Assembly (NCBI GenBank): GCA_945863875.1
Contig: CAMBBS010000002.1
Span: 62,001 to 126,000, forward strand
Source of the DNA: Desulfopila aestuarii DSM 18488
Lineage (GTDB): Bacteria; Desulfobacterota; Desulfobulbia; Desulfobulbales; Desulfocapsaceae
Direction: 5' to 3'
DNA length: 64,000 nucleotides
The translations under genes were made by a program, and so were the position numbers. Shown here piece by piece: positions 9,301-18,867 of the stretch. The notes beneath the pieces were generated by a model. It was not told where the DNA came from, searched no databases, and worked only from the letters and a program-made list of their open reading frames with translations. Each line of letters starts with the position of its first letter. Positions within the stretch are counted from its first letter, which is position 1.

Positions 9301-9823
9301 ACTGCTCTTTGGCATATTCATTCTTCTGCTTCTGTGCCCGCTCCCATCGGCAGCCGAGACTGAAGGAAAAAGCAGGTACGTCACCTTAAGGTACAGTGAC
9401 AAGGAACTTCTGCATGATTTCAACGACGAGCTCATCCTTGGCCGCAAACTGAGTTACTACCTCGCCAATAAAACGATCGTCACCGTTGAGGACGAGGTCT
9501 TGGCCAAGCTCGATACCATCATTGAAAAGGCGGAGACGGTGCTCGATATGTTTCCGGACAAGCTGCATATTACCGTGGTTCTTTTGCCTACGAAGAACGA
9601 GGTCGGGGCGATGTACTTTGCGAAATATGGCAAGAAAGTCAATCATATTGCCTATTATTCCCTGCAGGAAGATACCATCTACATCTCGGTTGACGATGCA
9701 AAGCTAAAGGTTGTTGCCCATGAGATTGGCCATGCTATTGTTGATCATTATTTTCAGGTCCGGCCGCCGTATACTATTCATGAGCTGCTGGCGCAGTTTA
9801 CTGAGAAGCATGTTACTGAGTGA
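9293..9823 (+). CDS. Secreted HEXXH putative metallopeptidase
   Basis: About 176 aa. A signal peptide (MNRLLFGIFILLLLCPLPSAA) is followed by a soluble domain containing VVAHEIGHAIVDHYF near residues 141-155. HEIGH fits the zinc-peptidase HEXXH motif, with a possible third ligand further on (near IHELLAQFTEKH). I do not recognise the family. I chose the ATG at 9293 because it opens the signal peptide and overlaps the HAMP gene's stop; an in-frame ATG at 9263 would put 10 polar residues ahead of the signal. Location in the exopolysaccharide locus suggests action in the periplasm. Confidence 0.72.
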   Translation: MNRLLFGIFILLLLCPLPSAAETEGKSRYVTLRYSDKELLHDFNDELILGRKLSYYLANKTIVTVEDEVLAKLDTIIEKAETVLDMFPDKLHITVVLLPTKNEVGAMYFAKYGKKVNHIAYYSLQEDTIYISVDDAKLKVVAHEIGHAIVDHYFQVRPPYTIHELLAQFTEKHVTE

Positions 9824-9865
9824 GAACTCTGAAGGGCGGGGTTGGTTGGGTTCTGGCTCCCCCCC

Positions 9866-12202
9866 TCAATACGAATCACTCAGCCCCATCTGCCGCAACT
9901 TCTTCCGCACCACTTTACTACCGGGGTCAAGCATCAAGGCCCGCTGATACTCCTCACGGGCACGAAAGGTAATACCCTCAGTGCGGTAATAATCGCCCAG
10001 CTGCACATGAAATGGTGCATAATCCGGCAACGCCTCAACAGCCTGCCGCAAGAGCAAGAGTGCCCGGTCCGGCTGGCCGTTCTGCTGATAAAATCGTATA
10101 AGCTTGTCAAACCATTGCGGTTTGAGGTCCTTTGCCCCTGCCAGCAAAGACAGTGCGGTATCGAAATAATACCCGGCCTCCTCGTCATTCCCCATCGACT
10201 GCAGATACTCACCATACTCCAGCCAGTCATTGACCGAACCGGACAGCAACCGGGCGATCTCCACCCGGCTGAAGGAAAAGTCCGTAAACAGCGACGCCCA
10301 TTTACTCACCAGTGCCGGCGTTCGCTGGAGTCTTTCGCCGATAACCTCCACCGCCTTTGCCCGCTCGCCCTTTTGCATAAGATATTCCGCCATGGTCAAG
10401 GCCAAGTCATCCTCGTCAAGGCCGCGCCGGGCTCCCTCTTCCAGCAGCACCGCCGCCCGCCCCTGATCATCGACCAGCATGCCGATACTTTGCAGGGTGA
10501 CGCCATGCATCGGCTTTAGTCGCGCGGCCTGGACAAAATACGCCAGACTGCGCCCATGATTCTGCACAGTCCACTCGATGATCGCCAGTTGAAAAGGATA
10601 GCGGTGTTCGAGGGGATCAAACCCTTGCGCCCTGGACACCCCGTCCATCAGTTCCTGCAGACGGGCGGCACTGAGATTCCGGTTCACATAGATCCCCTGT
10701 ACCTTGCCGTATTCCCAGCGAGCGCGCAGTGTACCGCATTGCACGAGCAGCATCGACACCGTCAGCAGCAGGGCACCGGCGAGCAGGCCGACGTTCTGCT
10801 TGCTGCCCTGCCTGGGCAGCAACGTGGTCGATGCGCAATAGTCAAAGCGAGTATTCACCACGGCGACGAGCAGGCCGCAGAAAAAGAAAAAATACAGCCC
10901 ATCGGCGCCGTTATGCATATTAAAATCGGTGACGCTGTGCATGAGCATGGCAACAATTCCGGTACAGGCACCGATGGCAAGCAGAACGGCATATTGATCC
11001 CTCCTCACCCGGATCATTGTCCAGCCATGGCGCAGAACGGCAAGGACGAACCAGGCGGCCAGGGTGAAGCCGATGATGCCGCCGTCGGTCAGCAGCTCCA
11101 GGTAGTCGTTGTGCGCATGGTCGAAAATACTATAGCCGGGAAAGCTGCGGTACGATGGAAAGATGTCGATAAAGGTACCAAAACCGCTGCCGAAGAGTAA
11201 AAAAGAAGCAATGATGCGCCGCGAATCCGCCCAGAGATCAAATCGTCCATCGGACAGCTCGCCGGAACGGGTAATACCATGGTTAAATTCGGCCATGACC
11301 GTGTCCCAGCCAAACCAGGACACAGACATCACCACACAGCCGATAATGACCAGAATCGCCCCCCGGCCATGCTTCGGCCTTGTCATGTTGTAGAACAGCA
11401 TGAACACAAACGCGGACAAGGTAATGGTCAGAATACCGCCCCGGCACAGGCTGACAAAGACGGACAGAGCCATGAGCGTTGCGGCGCAGCCGAGAAACAG
11501 ATAGAGATTACTGCCCGGCATGGTAAAAAAGCTGACTATCTTCTCGCGCAGGCTCTCCCGCCCGTACACCCTCGGCCGGTAAAAGAGAAACAGGCCAAGG
11601 GCCAGCGGACTCATCATCTCCATAAAACCGGCGAACTGGTTCGGGTTAATCCAGGGACCAAAGGGCGAGGCATTCTCCGGCACGGCGCGCAGCCAGAAGA
11701 TCTTTTCCGGCGAACCAACCTGCTGCACAATCGCCAGCAAGGCGATTGCCGCCGCCAGGCCGACAACGGTGAACACGGTCTTTTTCAACCGTCCGCTTAT
11801 GCTCAGCAGCTGGATGGTCAGCATATAAAAAAGACCGTAGCAGGAGATGCGCATAAACTCCTGCAGCGTCGCTTTCTGATTGATGGTCAGCGGAATCCAC
11901 TCCCCACCGCTGAGCAACAGAACCGGTTCGTAGGCGGCGTAGGTGGCCGGCGAGAGAAAGCGCACAACGGCAACAGGCAGGGGAAGAAGCTGCAGCAGCA
12001 TAAAGCAAAGCAGCAGCAGCAAGGGCAGCGCGCCGGGGACGGCATAGAGGGTTTTTCGATAAAAACAGACCGGCACCACAAGGAGCAGGGCAGCAATGCC
12101 GGTCAGCACCTCAACCGTGGCCAGCGACCACAACTCCACCGTGCCAAAGGCCAGAGGGGCAAAGATGAGGATAAAAAGAAAGAGCCGGTAGGAATATTTC
12201 AT
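9866..12202 (-). CDS. O-antigen ligase/Wzy-like polymerase with C-terminal TPR region
   Basis: About 778 aa. The first 450 or so residues form 10-12 transmembrane helices, with the Wzy_C hallmark in the large loop: a histidine-rich DHAHNDYLELLTDGGIIG near residue 360. The remaining 300 residues are periplasmic TPR-like repeats (DGQPDRALLLLRQAVEALP and the final REEYQRALMLDPGSKVVRK). This arrangement is common in exopolysaccharide polymerases of deltaproteobacteria. It is expected to join undecaprenyl-linked repeat units in the periplasm. It is the last gene of the minus-strand run wza, wzc, wzy, with a 35-bp gap to the kinase gene. Confidence 0.9.
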   Translation of the reverse strand: MKYSYRLFLFILIFAPLAFGTVELWSLATVEVLTGIAALLLVVPVCFYRKTLYAVPGALPLLLLLCFMLLQLLPLPVAVVRFLSPATYAAYEPVLLLSGGEWIPLTINQKATLQEFMRISCYGLFYMLTIQLLSISGRLKKTVFTVVGLAAAIALLAIVQQVGSPEKIFWLRAVPENASPFGPWINPNQFAGFMEMMSPLALGLFLFYRPRVYGRESLREKIVSFFTMPGSNLYLFLGCAATLMALSVFVSLCRGGILTITLSAFVFMLFYNMTRPKHGRGAILVIIGCVVMSVSWFGWDTVMAEFNHGITRSGELSDGRFDLWADSRRIIASFLLFGSGFGTFIDIFPSYRSFPGYSIFDHAHNDYLELLTDGGIIGFTLAAWFVLAVLRHGWTMIRVRRDQYAVLLAIGACTGIVAMLMHSVTDFNMHNGADGLYFFFFCGLLVAVVNTRFDYCASTTLLPRQGSKQNVGLLAGALLLTVSMLLVQCGTLRARWEYGKVQGIYVNRNLSAARLQELMDGVSRAQGFDPLEHRYPFQLAIIEWTVQNHGRSLAYFVQAARLKPMHGVTLQSIGMLVDDQGRAAVLLEEGARRGLDEDDLALTMAEYLMQKGERAKAVEVIGERLQRTPALVSKWASLFTDFSFSRVEIARLLSGSVNDWLEYGEYLQSMGNDEEAGYYFDTALSLLAGAKDLKPQWFDKLIRFYQQNGQPDRALLLLRQAVEALPDYAPFHVQLGDYYRTEGITFRAREEYQRALMLDPGSKVVRKKLRQMGLSDSY

Positions 12203-12237
12203 GAAAAGAGTCCCGGCTTATTTGCCGTTTACCGGGG

Positions 12238-14454
12238 TTACGCCTTATCCTTGGAGTAATAGGTACTGTAGCCATAATAGTACCTGCCCATATCCTGACT
12301 TTTCAATCCGTTGAGGACAAAGCCGAGAAAACGGGTCTGCACGTCATGCAGCTTCTTCATGCCGCTGTCCATCTCTTCATTGGTTGTTTTCCCGGCCCGC
12401 ACGACAACAATGGTACCGTCGGCATACTGACTGAGCACCAGGCTATCGGTGACACTCTGCACCGGCGGGGAATCGAGGAGGATGAAATCGAATTTCTCCT
12501 CCAGTGTTTTGACAAAATCCTTCATTTTTGCCGAACCAAGCAGTTCGGCAGGGGCCGGGGGAATCGGTCCGGACGGAATAAAAAAGATATCTTCATCAGC
12601 CGCTTTCCTCACCACATTTTCCGCAGTGGAGCCAGAGAGAAAAGAGCTCAGACCGACGTCGTTCTTGCAACCAAAGAGCCCATGCATGCGTGGCCGGCGT
12701 AAATCGCAATCAATAACCAGCACACTGCTGCCGCCCTGGGCGAGGATCCGGGCGATATTTGCCGTCGTCGAGGTTTTGCCTTCCTGGGCGTTCATGCTGG
12801 TCACCAGCATGGTCTTCGGTGGACGCCCGGCGGAAGAGAGCAACAGGCCGGAGCGGATCAGACGATAACTCTCGGCCACCGGCGACAGCGGATTTTTGCT
12901 GATAAAGGAATCGATAGACTTGTCCTTGCCGCGCAGCTCTTCAATAGAACCAAGCACCGGCAGGCCGAACTTGTCTTCAAGTTCCTGCGCGCCCTTGACG
13001 GTATTGTCGAGATATTCGATGAAGAAGGCCAGACCAACTCCGCCGAAGAGGCCGAGAATCAAACCCAGCAGCAGGTTGCGTTTCTTGTTCGGTTTTGAGG
13101 GAAAAGCAGGCAGCTCCGCCTTTTTCATCACCCAGATATTCACGCTCTGCGACTGTTCGGTAACCCCTTGTTTCTTGATCCCGGCCTGCAGGGTTTCATA
13201 CATGACCCGGTTGCTGTCGACTTCCCGTTTCATGATCTGGTATTGCATGAATTTTTCGTTCGAGCCGAGCATCTCCCCTTTCGTCTGGGCGAGGAGTTCT
13301 TGCATGCTCTGTTCTTTCGAAGCAGCCAGCTCATAGGAGTTGGTCGTTGAGGAGAGAACACGCTCGATTTCATACCGTTTCTCATCATTTAAAATGCGCA
13401 GCTCGGTGGTGACCTTGATCATCTGCGGATGTTTCGGGCCATATTTTTTGGATATTTCCTGTTTGGTCTGATTCGCCTTGTAGATACGCTCCCTGATGGA
13501 CTTCAATACCTCGTTTGTCGCCAGCGAGGGAAGTTTTTCCAGCTGGTCAAGGCTTTTGCCGGCAGCTTGAATCTGGGTTATCTGATCCTGCAGCTCCTTT
13601 TTCTGCGCCTCGGCCATGGAAATCTGGCGACCAAACTCATTAAGTTTTTGCGGCAGCACCGTCAATTTGTCCTCAACGGTGACCAGATCATTTTCCCGCA
13701 TGAAACGCTGCAGTTCCCGCTCCGAGTATTCGAGCTTTTCCCGTTCTTCCTGCGCCTTATCGGTCATCCATTTGACCGAATAACTGGAGGTACTCAGTTT
13801 AATCTCGAGCATCTCGTCCATATAGGCTTTGACGATGGCGTCGGCGACCAGTTTGGCCATGGCCGGGTCCATGTCACTGTAGGCAATACTGACGATCTTG
13901 GTGTTCTTCACCGGTATGACGGCCAGGCCTTCGCTGATTATTTCTGCGATGATCTGTTCATCACTTTTTGGTTCAACATCGGGAATGGCCAACGCCGGGG
14001 AATCACTCTTTTCTTCGGCGCTATTTTTAAAAAAAGCCAGCACCGGCTGGACCACCGCCTGGAGCAGGTTATTGATAACTGCCGCAACAGAGCCCGTTTT
14101 TTCGTCTTTAAAAAAATAGTGCCGATACCTGTCGGCCAGCTGCAGGTTGGCGACAACCTTTCCGGCAACATTCGCGCTCTTGATGATTTCCGCCTGGGTA
14201 TCAAGAAAATCCGGGTCGAACCGATATTGATCGTCAAGCCCCTGGCTGCCGTAGTTTTTCTCGATAAGCGCCTGCGATGCGGCGGTATATATCGGCGTCA
14301 TGGTAAAGGTCACGACCGCCGTGGCGAGAAAGACAATGGCGAAAACCGTCAGAATGATGTACTTCCGCTTACTGATTATGCGGAAATAGTCACGCAGATG
14401 AATCTCCTGCTCCTCAAACTCCTCGGTGCCGTGGTCTTTATACATTGATTGCAT
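12238..14454 (-). CDS. Wzc-type polysaccharide co-polymerase with BY-kinase domain
   Basis: About 738 aa inner-membrane tyrosine autokinase controlling chain length and export. An N-terminal Wzz domain has TM1 in YIILTVFAIVFLATAVVTF, a long periplasmic coiled coil follows, and TM2 is near residue 465 (NLLLGLILGLFGGVGLAFF). The cytoplasmic bacterial tyrosine kinase has Walker A MNAQEGKTSTTAN, Walker A' VLVIDCDLRRPRMH and Walker B FILLDSPP. The C-terminus ends in a tyrosine cluster (GRYYYGYSTYYSK), the usual autophosphorylation tail. The matching phosphatase (Wzb) is not seen in the window. It lies 29 bp from the Wza-type gene. Confidence 0.95.
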   Translation of the reverse strand: MQSMYKDHGTEEFEEQEIHLRDYFRIISKRKYIILTVFAIVFLATAVVTFTMTPIYTAASQALIEKNYGSQGLDDQYRFDPDFLDTQAEIIKSANVAGKVVANLQLADRYRHYFFKDEKTGSVAAVINNLLQAVVQPVLAFFKNSAEEKSDSPALAIPDVEPKSDEQIIAEIISEGLAVIPVKNTKIVSIAYSDMDPAMAKLVADAIVKAYMDEMLEIKLSTSSYSVKWMTDKAQEEREKLEYSERELQRFMRENDLVTVEDKLTVLPQKLNEFGRQISMAEAQKKELQDQITQIQAAGKSLDQLEKLPSLATNEVLKSIRERIYKANQTKQEISKKYGPKHPQMIKVTTELRILNDEKRYEIERVLSSTTNSYELAASKEQSMQELLAQTKGEMLGSNEKFMQYQIMKREVDSNRVMYETLQAGIKKQGVTEQSQSVNIWVMKKAELPAFPSKPNKKRNLLLGLILGLFGGVGLAFFIEYLDNTVKGAQELEDKFGLPVLGSIEELRGKDKSIDSFISKNPLSPVAESYRLIRSGLLLSSAGRPPKTMLVTSMNAQEGKTSTTANIARILAQGGSSVLVIDCDLRRPRMHGLFGCKNDVGLSSFLSGSTAENVVRKAADEDIFFIPSGPIPPAPAELLGSAKMKDFVKTLEEKFDFILLDSPPVQSVTDSLVLSQYADGTIVVVRAGKTTNEEMDSGMKKLHDVQTRFLGFVLNGLKSQDMGRYYYGYSTYYSKDKA

Positions 14455-14483
14455 TGATTTTATTATTATTTTTTACGACGCCA

Positions 14484-15272
14484 TCAGAAGAAACTTTCGG
14501 GAACGACTACCACATCATTATCCTGCAGGGCCATGTACAAATCAACATTCTTCGACACCTGCTTTTCATTATCGACAATGCGCACGACATTGACGCTCGA
14601 TTTCGCGGCCTTACCGGTAAAGCCGCCGGCCAGCGCGACAAGGCGCAGAACGGTGGTGCCGTCACCGCAGGCATAGGTGCCGGGCTTCTCCACCTCGCCG
14701 GTGATAAAGCACATGCCAGCCTTGGAAATAAAGACGGTATCCCCATCGACGATCTGCATATTCTGCGAAAGATCGCCTTTCTCAATCAGCGCGAGCAGAT
14801 CAATGACGATAACCGTCGATGCCTCGCCGTCTTTTTTCCGCTGGATCGTGGCCGTGTCACCGGCATCTTTTTCCAGCCCCCCGGCTTTGGATATCAGCTC
14901 GAGAAAATTGGTCGGCCCGCTCAGCTCAATGAGACCGGGGGTCCGGACATTGCCGAGAACAACCACCTTTTTACTCCGATATTCTTCGACAAAGATATTT
15001 ACCTGCGGATTGACCAGGTATCCATCTGCCAGCAGACGGGTTATCTTATCGGTAATAGCATTGACCGTGCCGCCCTGCACCTCAACCTGCCCAAGCAGCG
15101 GCATGACAATGGTGCCGGAAGACGACACCCTGACCTTCGTGGTTAGATCCTCGTTATCGTAAACGCTGATGCCCAGTACATCGCCGGGCCCGACCAAGTA
15201 GTCTGCGGCCCATAGAGTTGTGCTGCAGAGAAAAAGAAACAAAACGATGCTGCTGAGGAACAGAAATTTCAC
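14484..15272 (-). CDS. Wza-type outer-membrane polysaccharide export protein
   Basis: About 262 aa. A signal peptide ending near TTLWA is followed by the Poly_export domain (DYLVGPGDVLGISVYDNEDL, VMPLLGQVEVQGGT) and two SLBB domains (VVLGNVRTPGLIELSG and CFITGEVEKPGTYACGDG). No lipobox cysteine is evident: the cysteine in FLFLCSTT lies upstream of the likely cleavage site and lacks the LxGC context. It therefore appears shorter than E. coli Wza and may rely on the neighbouring outer-membrane barrel for the outer pore. Confidence 0.93.
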   Translation of the reverse strand: MKFLFLSSIVLFLFLCSTTLWAADYLVGPGDVLGISVYDNEDLTTKVRVSSSGTIVMPLLGQVEVQGGTVNAITDKITRLLADGYLVNPQVNIFVEEYRSKKVVVLGNVRTPGLIELSGPTNFLELISKAGGLEKDAGDTATIQRKKDGEASTVIVIDLLALIEKGDLSQNMQIVDGDTVFISKAGMCFITGEVEKPGTYACGDGTTVLRLVALAGGFTGKAAKSSVNVVRIVDNEKQVSKNVDLYMALQDNDVVVVPESFF

Positions 15273-15339
15273 TGGTGGCTTACTCCAAAAATAAAAACTT
15301 AAAAAATTTCAGACAACTCTTCTGTGCATTCAATCCGGA

Positions 15340-16665
15340 TTAAAGGGCAAAGTTCAAACTGAAGAAAATCGTATTGGTATCATAATCAAACAGACTCTCG
15401 GAAGAATCACGCAGTTCATACTCGTAGGCCAGCTCACCCATCAGCCAGTCTTTGAAAAGATACTCGGCAGACGGTCTGAATCGGTAGGTGTCATCGTCCC
15501 TGTCCGAATCAACCAGCTCTTCATAATCGGCTTTTTCATAACTGAGATCGGCTTTACCGGTTATCTTCTCGGTAAATTCCTGCCGGTAACCAAACCGTGC
15601 ACCAAAGACAATCTTCTCGGCAGCAAGTGTCGTGTCCGATTCCTCATTCAATCTATACAGGTTCAACTTCATTTCTGTTTTTTCGGTAGCACGATACAAG
15701 GCCTGGAGATCGACAATAAAATTGTCTGAATCGTCAAAGTCGGGGGTCTCGGTGTCATACTCCTTCTGCTGCATACCTGCCTTGAACAGCAGGGCCAGCT
15801 TTTCCGTTGTATCCCATCGCACACCGGCATAATAGGAGTTCTGCGTGTTGTCTTTCTCGGTGGCGCTATCATAGTTGACCGCCGTGTAGCGGTATTGCAG
15901 AAAGAGGGACGTCTTGACACTGTATTTATAAAAGCCGTATGCATCGACCACATCATCCTGCCGCTCGAGATACTCGTTGATACTGTCGTCATACATCAGG
16001 ATGAAATTGGAATAGTCAATCTTTACCCGAACCTTCTCAGTAATATCCCAGTCGGTGGTGGCCATCAGCAGATTGCTTTCATATTCGCGCTGATCTTCCT
16101 CCGTCGCCCCACTGAAACCAAAGTCGTCGTGGCCAAGGTTATATCTGTCGAGCAGCTGCAGTGAGAGACCGCCGGGCGTATTGTAACGCCCCAGGCCTTC
16201 GAGGGTGACATCTTCGGTGTTTAAAGCAGAATCTTCCGAATAGAAAAACAGGTCGGCGCCGGCCAGGGCATAGAGCTGATAGCGGTCGGTGCCTTCATAG
16301 TCGTCAATTTCCTGCTGCAGGCCACCGGGGGAGGTGTTATGCGGCGTGATGGTAACCGGGATGATTTTCTTGCGCGGCAGGGTAAACCACATCCCCGGAG
16401 AGACTCTGGTCAGATAATTGCTGGTTTTACCTGAATCAACGTTATACAGGTTATCGGTAAAGCTGCCTTCCAGGCTGAGATAAGGATGGAGATAGCCGCC
16501 TTCCAGACCAAAAAGTTCATCGACCGCGGAGCCGGTCTCCTCGGGCAGCATGGACACAGTTCCTTCGGCACCCTGGCCCATCGGCATATCCTGCACTTCA
16601 GCACAGAGTCCGGCAACCGGGAAAGCCACCAGACAGACTACAATGAACAGCGATAGACGGTTCAT
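15340..16665 (-). CDS. Outer-membrane beta-barrel protein of the exopolysaccharide locus
   Basis: About 441 aa with a signal peptide (MNRLSLFIVVCLVAFPVAGLCA). The body is rich in alternating, aromatic-bordered strands (VKTSLFLQYRYTAVNYDS, FGARFGYRQEFTEKITGKAD), and the chain ends in a beta-signal with terminal aromatic spacing (NTIFFSLNFAL). It resembles the BBP2-like/EpsL-type barrels found beside wza/wzc in deltaproteobacteria. I chose the ATG at 16665 because GGGGAGTGGGG precedes it and the signal peptide starts there. A role as the outer exit pore for the polymer is inferred from context. Confidence 0.85.
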   Translation of the reverse strand: MNRLSLFIVVCLVAFPVAGLCAEVQDMPMGQGAEGTVSMLPEETGSAVDELFGLEGGYLHPYLSLEGSFTDNLYNVDSGKTSNYLTRVSPGMWFTLPRKKIIPVTITPHNTSPGGLQQEIDDYEGTDRYQLYALAGADLFFYSEDSALNTEDVTLEGLGRYNTPGGLSLQLLDRYNLGHDDFGFSGATEEDQREYESNLLMATTDWDITEKVRVKIDYSNFILMYDDSINEYLERQDDVVDAYGFYKYSVKTSLFLQYRYTAVNYDSATEKDNTQNSYYAGVRWDTTEKLALLFKAGMQQKEYDTETPDFDDSDNFIVDLQALYRATEKTEMKLNLYRLNEESDTTLAAEKIVFGARFGYRQEFTEKITGKADLSYEKADYEELVDSDRDDDTYRFRPSAEYLFKDWLMGELAYEYELRDSSESLFDYDTNTIFFSLNFAL

Positions 16666-16705
16666 CCCCACTCCCCTTTTACAGATTTTTAATTTGAACC
16701 ACACC

Positions 16706-16743
16706 ACAAAAAAGGCCGACACTGAACAGAACAGGTCGGCCTT
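16706..16743 (-). terminator. Rho-independent terminator after the 16.8-kb gene
   Basis: Read on the minus strand, the stem AAGGCCGAC/GTCGGCCTT (14-base loop) is followed directly by a run of six T. It lies between the gene at 16791-17243 and the barrel gene, separating the initiating-transferase unit from the barrel-wza-wzc-wzy unit. Confidence 0.75.
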
Positions 16744-16790
16744 CATATTTGACACAGAACCCCGGCAGACAGGAAATTTTTACTTGGACG

Positions 16791-17243
16791 CTACTGAGCA
16801 ATACCAGGAGGGAAGGTACTCGCACTGGCAAACGGTCTCCCCGGTGGCGTACGAGGAGGACCAAAGCCACGCCCCGGCCCCCTGTTACCGGGGGTATACG
16901 GCTGGGTATCGACTACGCGATCGCCGCATTCTTCGACGCTTTTCTTAAAACCCGCCGTAACAATCATCTCTGAAATATTAGATTTTGCAGCGGCTTCGTA
17001 CACATCCTGCCCACCAATACCGGCGCAGTACAGCGCCTTGACGATATTTTGCGGATTGATGTCTGGGAAGGCCATGCTTTTTTCAACAATGACATCCGGG
17101 GTAATGCCTTCTTTCAGCGCATCCTCAACGGCGGCATCGATATTCTTTTTTTTGTAGGTGTCATTGAAATTGGTCAACCAGTCAGCCCATGCAATCGATG
17201 ATGCCAATCCGACAATAAGGAGTGCTCCTAAAATTCTTTTCAT
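16791..17243 (-). CDS. Small secreted protein with Pro/Gly-rich C-terminal tail, unknown function
   Basis: About 150 aa. A signal peptide (MKRILGALLIVGLASSIAWA) is followed by a compact helical domain (about residues 25-105) with two cysteines (LYCAGIGG, SVEECGDR). The tail is disordered and rich in P, G and R (PGNRGPGRGFGPPRTPPGRP). I do not recognise a family. It lies between the WecA-PilZ gene and the barrel gene on the same strand and has its own terminator, so it may be a periplasmic accessory of polysaccharide assembly; that is inference from position. Confidence 0.75.
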   Translation of the reverse strand: MKRILGALLIVGLASSIAWADWLTNFNDTYKKKNIDAAVEDALKEGITPDVIVEKSMAFPDINPQNIVKALYCAGIGGQDVYEAAAKSNISEMIVTAGFKKSVEECGDRVVDTQPYTPGNRGPGRGFGPPRTPPGRPFASASTFPPGIAQ

Positions 17244-17382
17244 GCTCTTACCCCTGGGTCATTTCTTTCAAACGTAATCAGTACGCTGCAAACGGTGCAG
17301 TGTCGAACCGGAAAACACTACCACACCGAGCAACTCCCAACAATACAAATTATTGTACCAGCCCGTTGAATGCGGCCCCTTA

Positions 17383-18867
17383 CTAGGCGGTCGCATGCTT
17401 GACATCAACGGACCGTTGCCGTGTGGTCAATTGCTCTAAATAGCCGGCAAGCAGCACCGTTTTCTCCGCTGACAGTTCCTTGAATTTAAAGCCGTGATAA
17501 CAGCTCCCTTCATGCGTTGAGGTCCAGAGATGTTCAGCCTGCACCTCAAATTTTGCCGAATCGATGTCGTCGGGAAGAACGATAGACAATGTCATGCAGT
17601 CATTTTCCGTTTCGAGTTCGTTTATTTTCGCCATACAGCCGGTCTGCGAAATATTCAACACCTGCCCACGATAAACCAAGCCGGAACCGGTCGAACAACT
17701 CATCATCAAATCGACATAATGTCTCTTGGCCTTTCGAAAAAGTTTTAAAATATCAAAACCACCAAAGACAAATCGTAAAAAGAGATCCGCCCCGGCCAGA
17801 TGCCGGCGTTTTTTCCTAAGCTTCAGACTGTAGCGGAAAAATCCGAGGATATAGAAAGATGCGACCAGATAGACCGTAAAATAAACGGCAAAGAGGACAA
17901 ACAGCCACGATTCGGCAAGACTATAGACCGGACCGAGCAGGCTGCAGCTTCCGAGCAGGATGCTTATGGCCAGAATTACCCGAACCGCATCGGCCCTGTT
18001 CATGCCGTAGCGCAGAAAGATATGATGCAGATGATACCTGTCCGGCTTGAAAGGGCTGTGCCCCTGGGCAATCCGCTTGAACATGACAATGACCGTATCG
18101 GTGATCGGCACGGCAAGTATGAGCAGCGCGGTCACCGGAGTGGTCGCGGCATTTGCGCCCTGGGTCATGGCCAGGGCCATAAAGGCAAGGGAGAAGCCGA
18201 GGCAGAGGCTGCCGGCATCACCCATAAAGAGAATTGCGGGATGCCAGTTAAATCTGAGGAAACCAAGAACCGCCCCGGCAAGGGCCAGGTTGAGAAGCAT
18301 CAGGATTTGATTGCCGACAAAAGAGGCATGGATGGCAAAAAAGATAAAGGAGATAAAAGACAAGCCACCCGCCAGCCCGTCCAGCCCGTCAATGAGGTTG
18401 ACCGCATTGATCACACCAACGACGCAGAAGATCGTCACCAGCCAGGCAACGACAGCCCCGCCCGGCACATCGAGTGCGCCGATGCCGAGTAAATCGCCAA
18501 AGGTAGCCAGAGAGACCTTGCTGAAATAGATCAAGGCGCCGGTGGCCATAATCTGGGCCATAAATTTCTGCTGATGACCGATTTCCTTAAAATCATCGAG
18601 AAACCCGACAAGCAGCAAAATGGCCAGGCCAATAAAATAGCCGCGCAAACCGTTAATCGGGATAAACACGAGACTGGTAAAGCTGACGGCTATAACCATA
18701 CCAATGCCACCGACCAGCGGTAGCGGACTTTTATGCACCTTACGCTTGCTGGGTTGATCCAACAAGCCGATACGCCTGGCGATATTGGCAATTTTCGGCA
18801 AAACAAATATGACCGAAAAAAAGGCTACAAGGAAAACGAGAATAATGCGCAGCTCAAAAGAAATCAT
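17383..18867 (-). CDS. WecA/TagO-type initiating sugar-phosphate transferase fused to a PilZ domain
   Basis: About 494 aa. Residues 1-340 are a polytopic GT4-type polyprenyl-phosphate sugar-1-phosphate transferase with FLDDFKEIG, AVNLIDGLDGLAGG, LFMGDAGSLCLGF and the HLHHIF motif. It should load the first sugar phosphate onto undecaprenyl phosphate. Roughly residues 390-490 form a PilZ-like domain: RKAKR fits the RxxxR c-di-GMP motif and NISQTG fits [DN]xSxxG. Ordinary WecA proteins lack this tail. I chose the ATG at 18867 (MISFELRII), which has GCAGGA upstream. It suggests that initiation of this polymer responds directly to cyclic di-GMP. Confidence 0.88.
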   Translation of the reverse strand: MISFELRIILVFLVAFFSVIFVLPKIANIARRIGLLDQPSKRKVHKSPLPLVGGIGMVIAVSFTSLVFIPINGLRGYFIGLAILLLVGFLDDFKEIGHQQKFMAQIMATGALIYFSKVSLATFGDLLGIGALDVPGGAVVAWLVTIFCVVGVINAVNLIDGLDGLAGGLSFISFIFFAIHASFVGNQILMLLNLALAGAVLGFLRFNWHPAILFMGDAGSLCLGFSLAFMALAMTQGANAATTPVTALLILAVPITDTVIVMFKRIAQGHSPFKPDRYHLHHIFLRYGMNRADAVRVILAISILLGSCSLLGPVYSLAESWLFVLFAVYFTVYLVASFYILGFFRYSLKLRKKRRHLAGADLFLRFVFGGFDILKLFRKAKRHYVDLMMSCSTGSGLVYRGQVLNISQTGCMAKINELETENDCMTLSIVLPDDIDSAKFEVQAEHLWTSTHEGSCYHGFKFKELSAEKTVLLAGYLEQLTTRQRSVDVKHATA

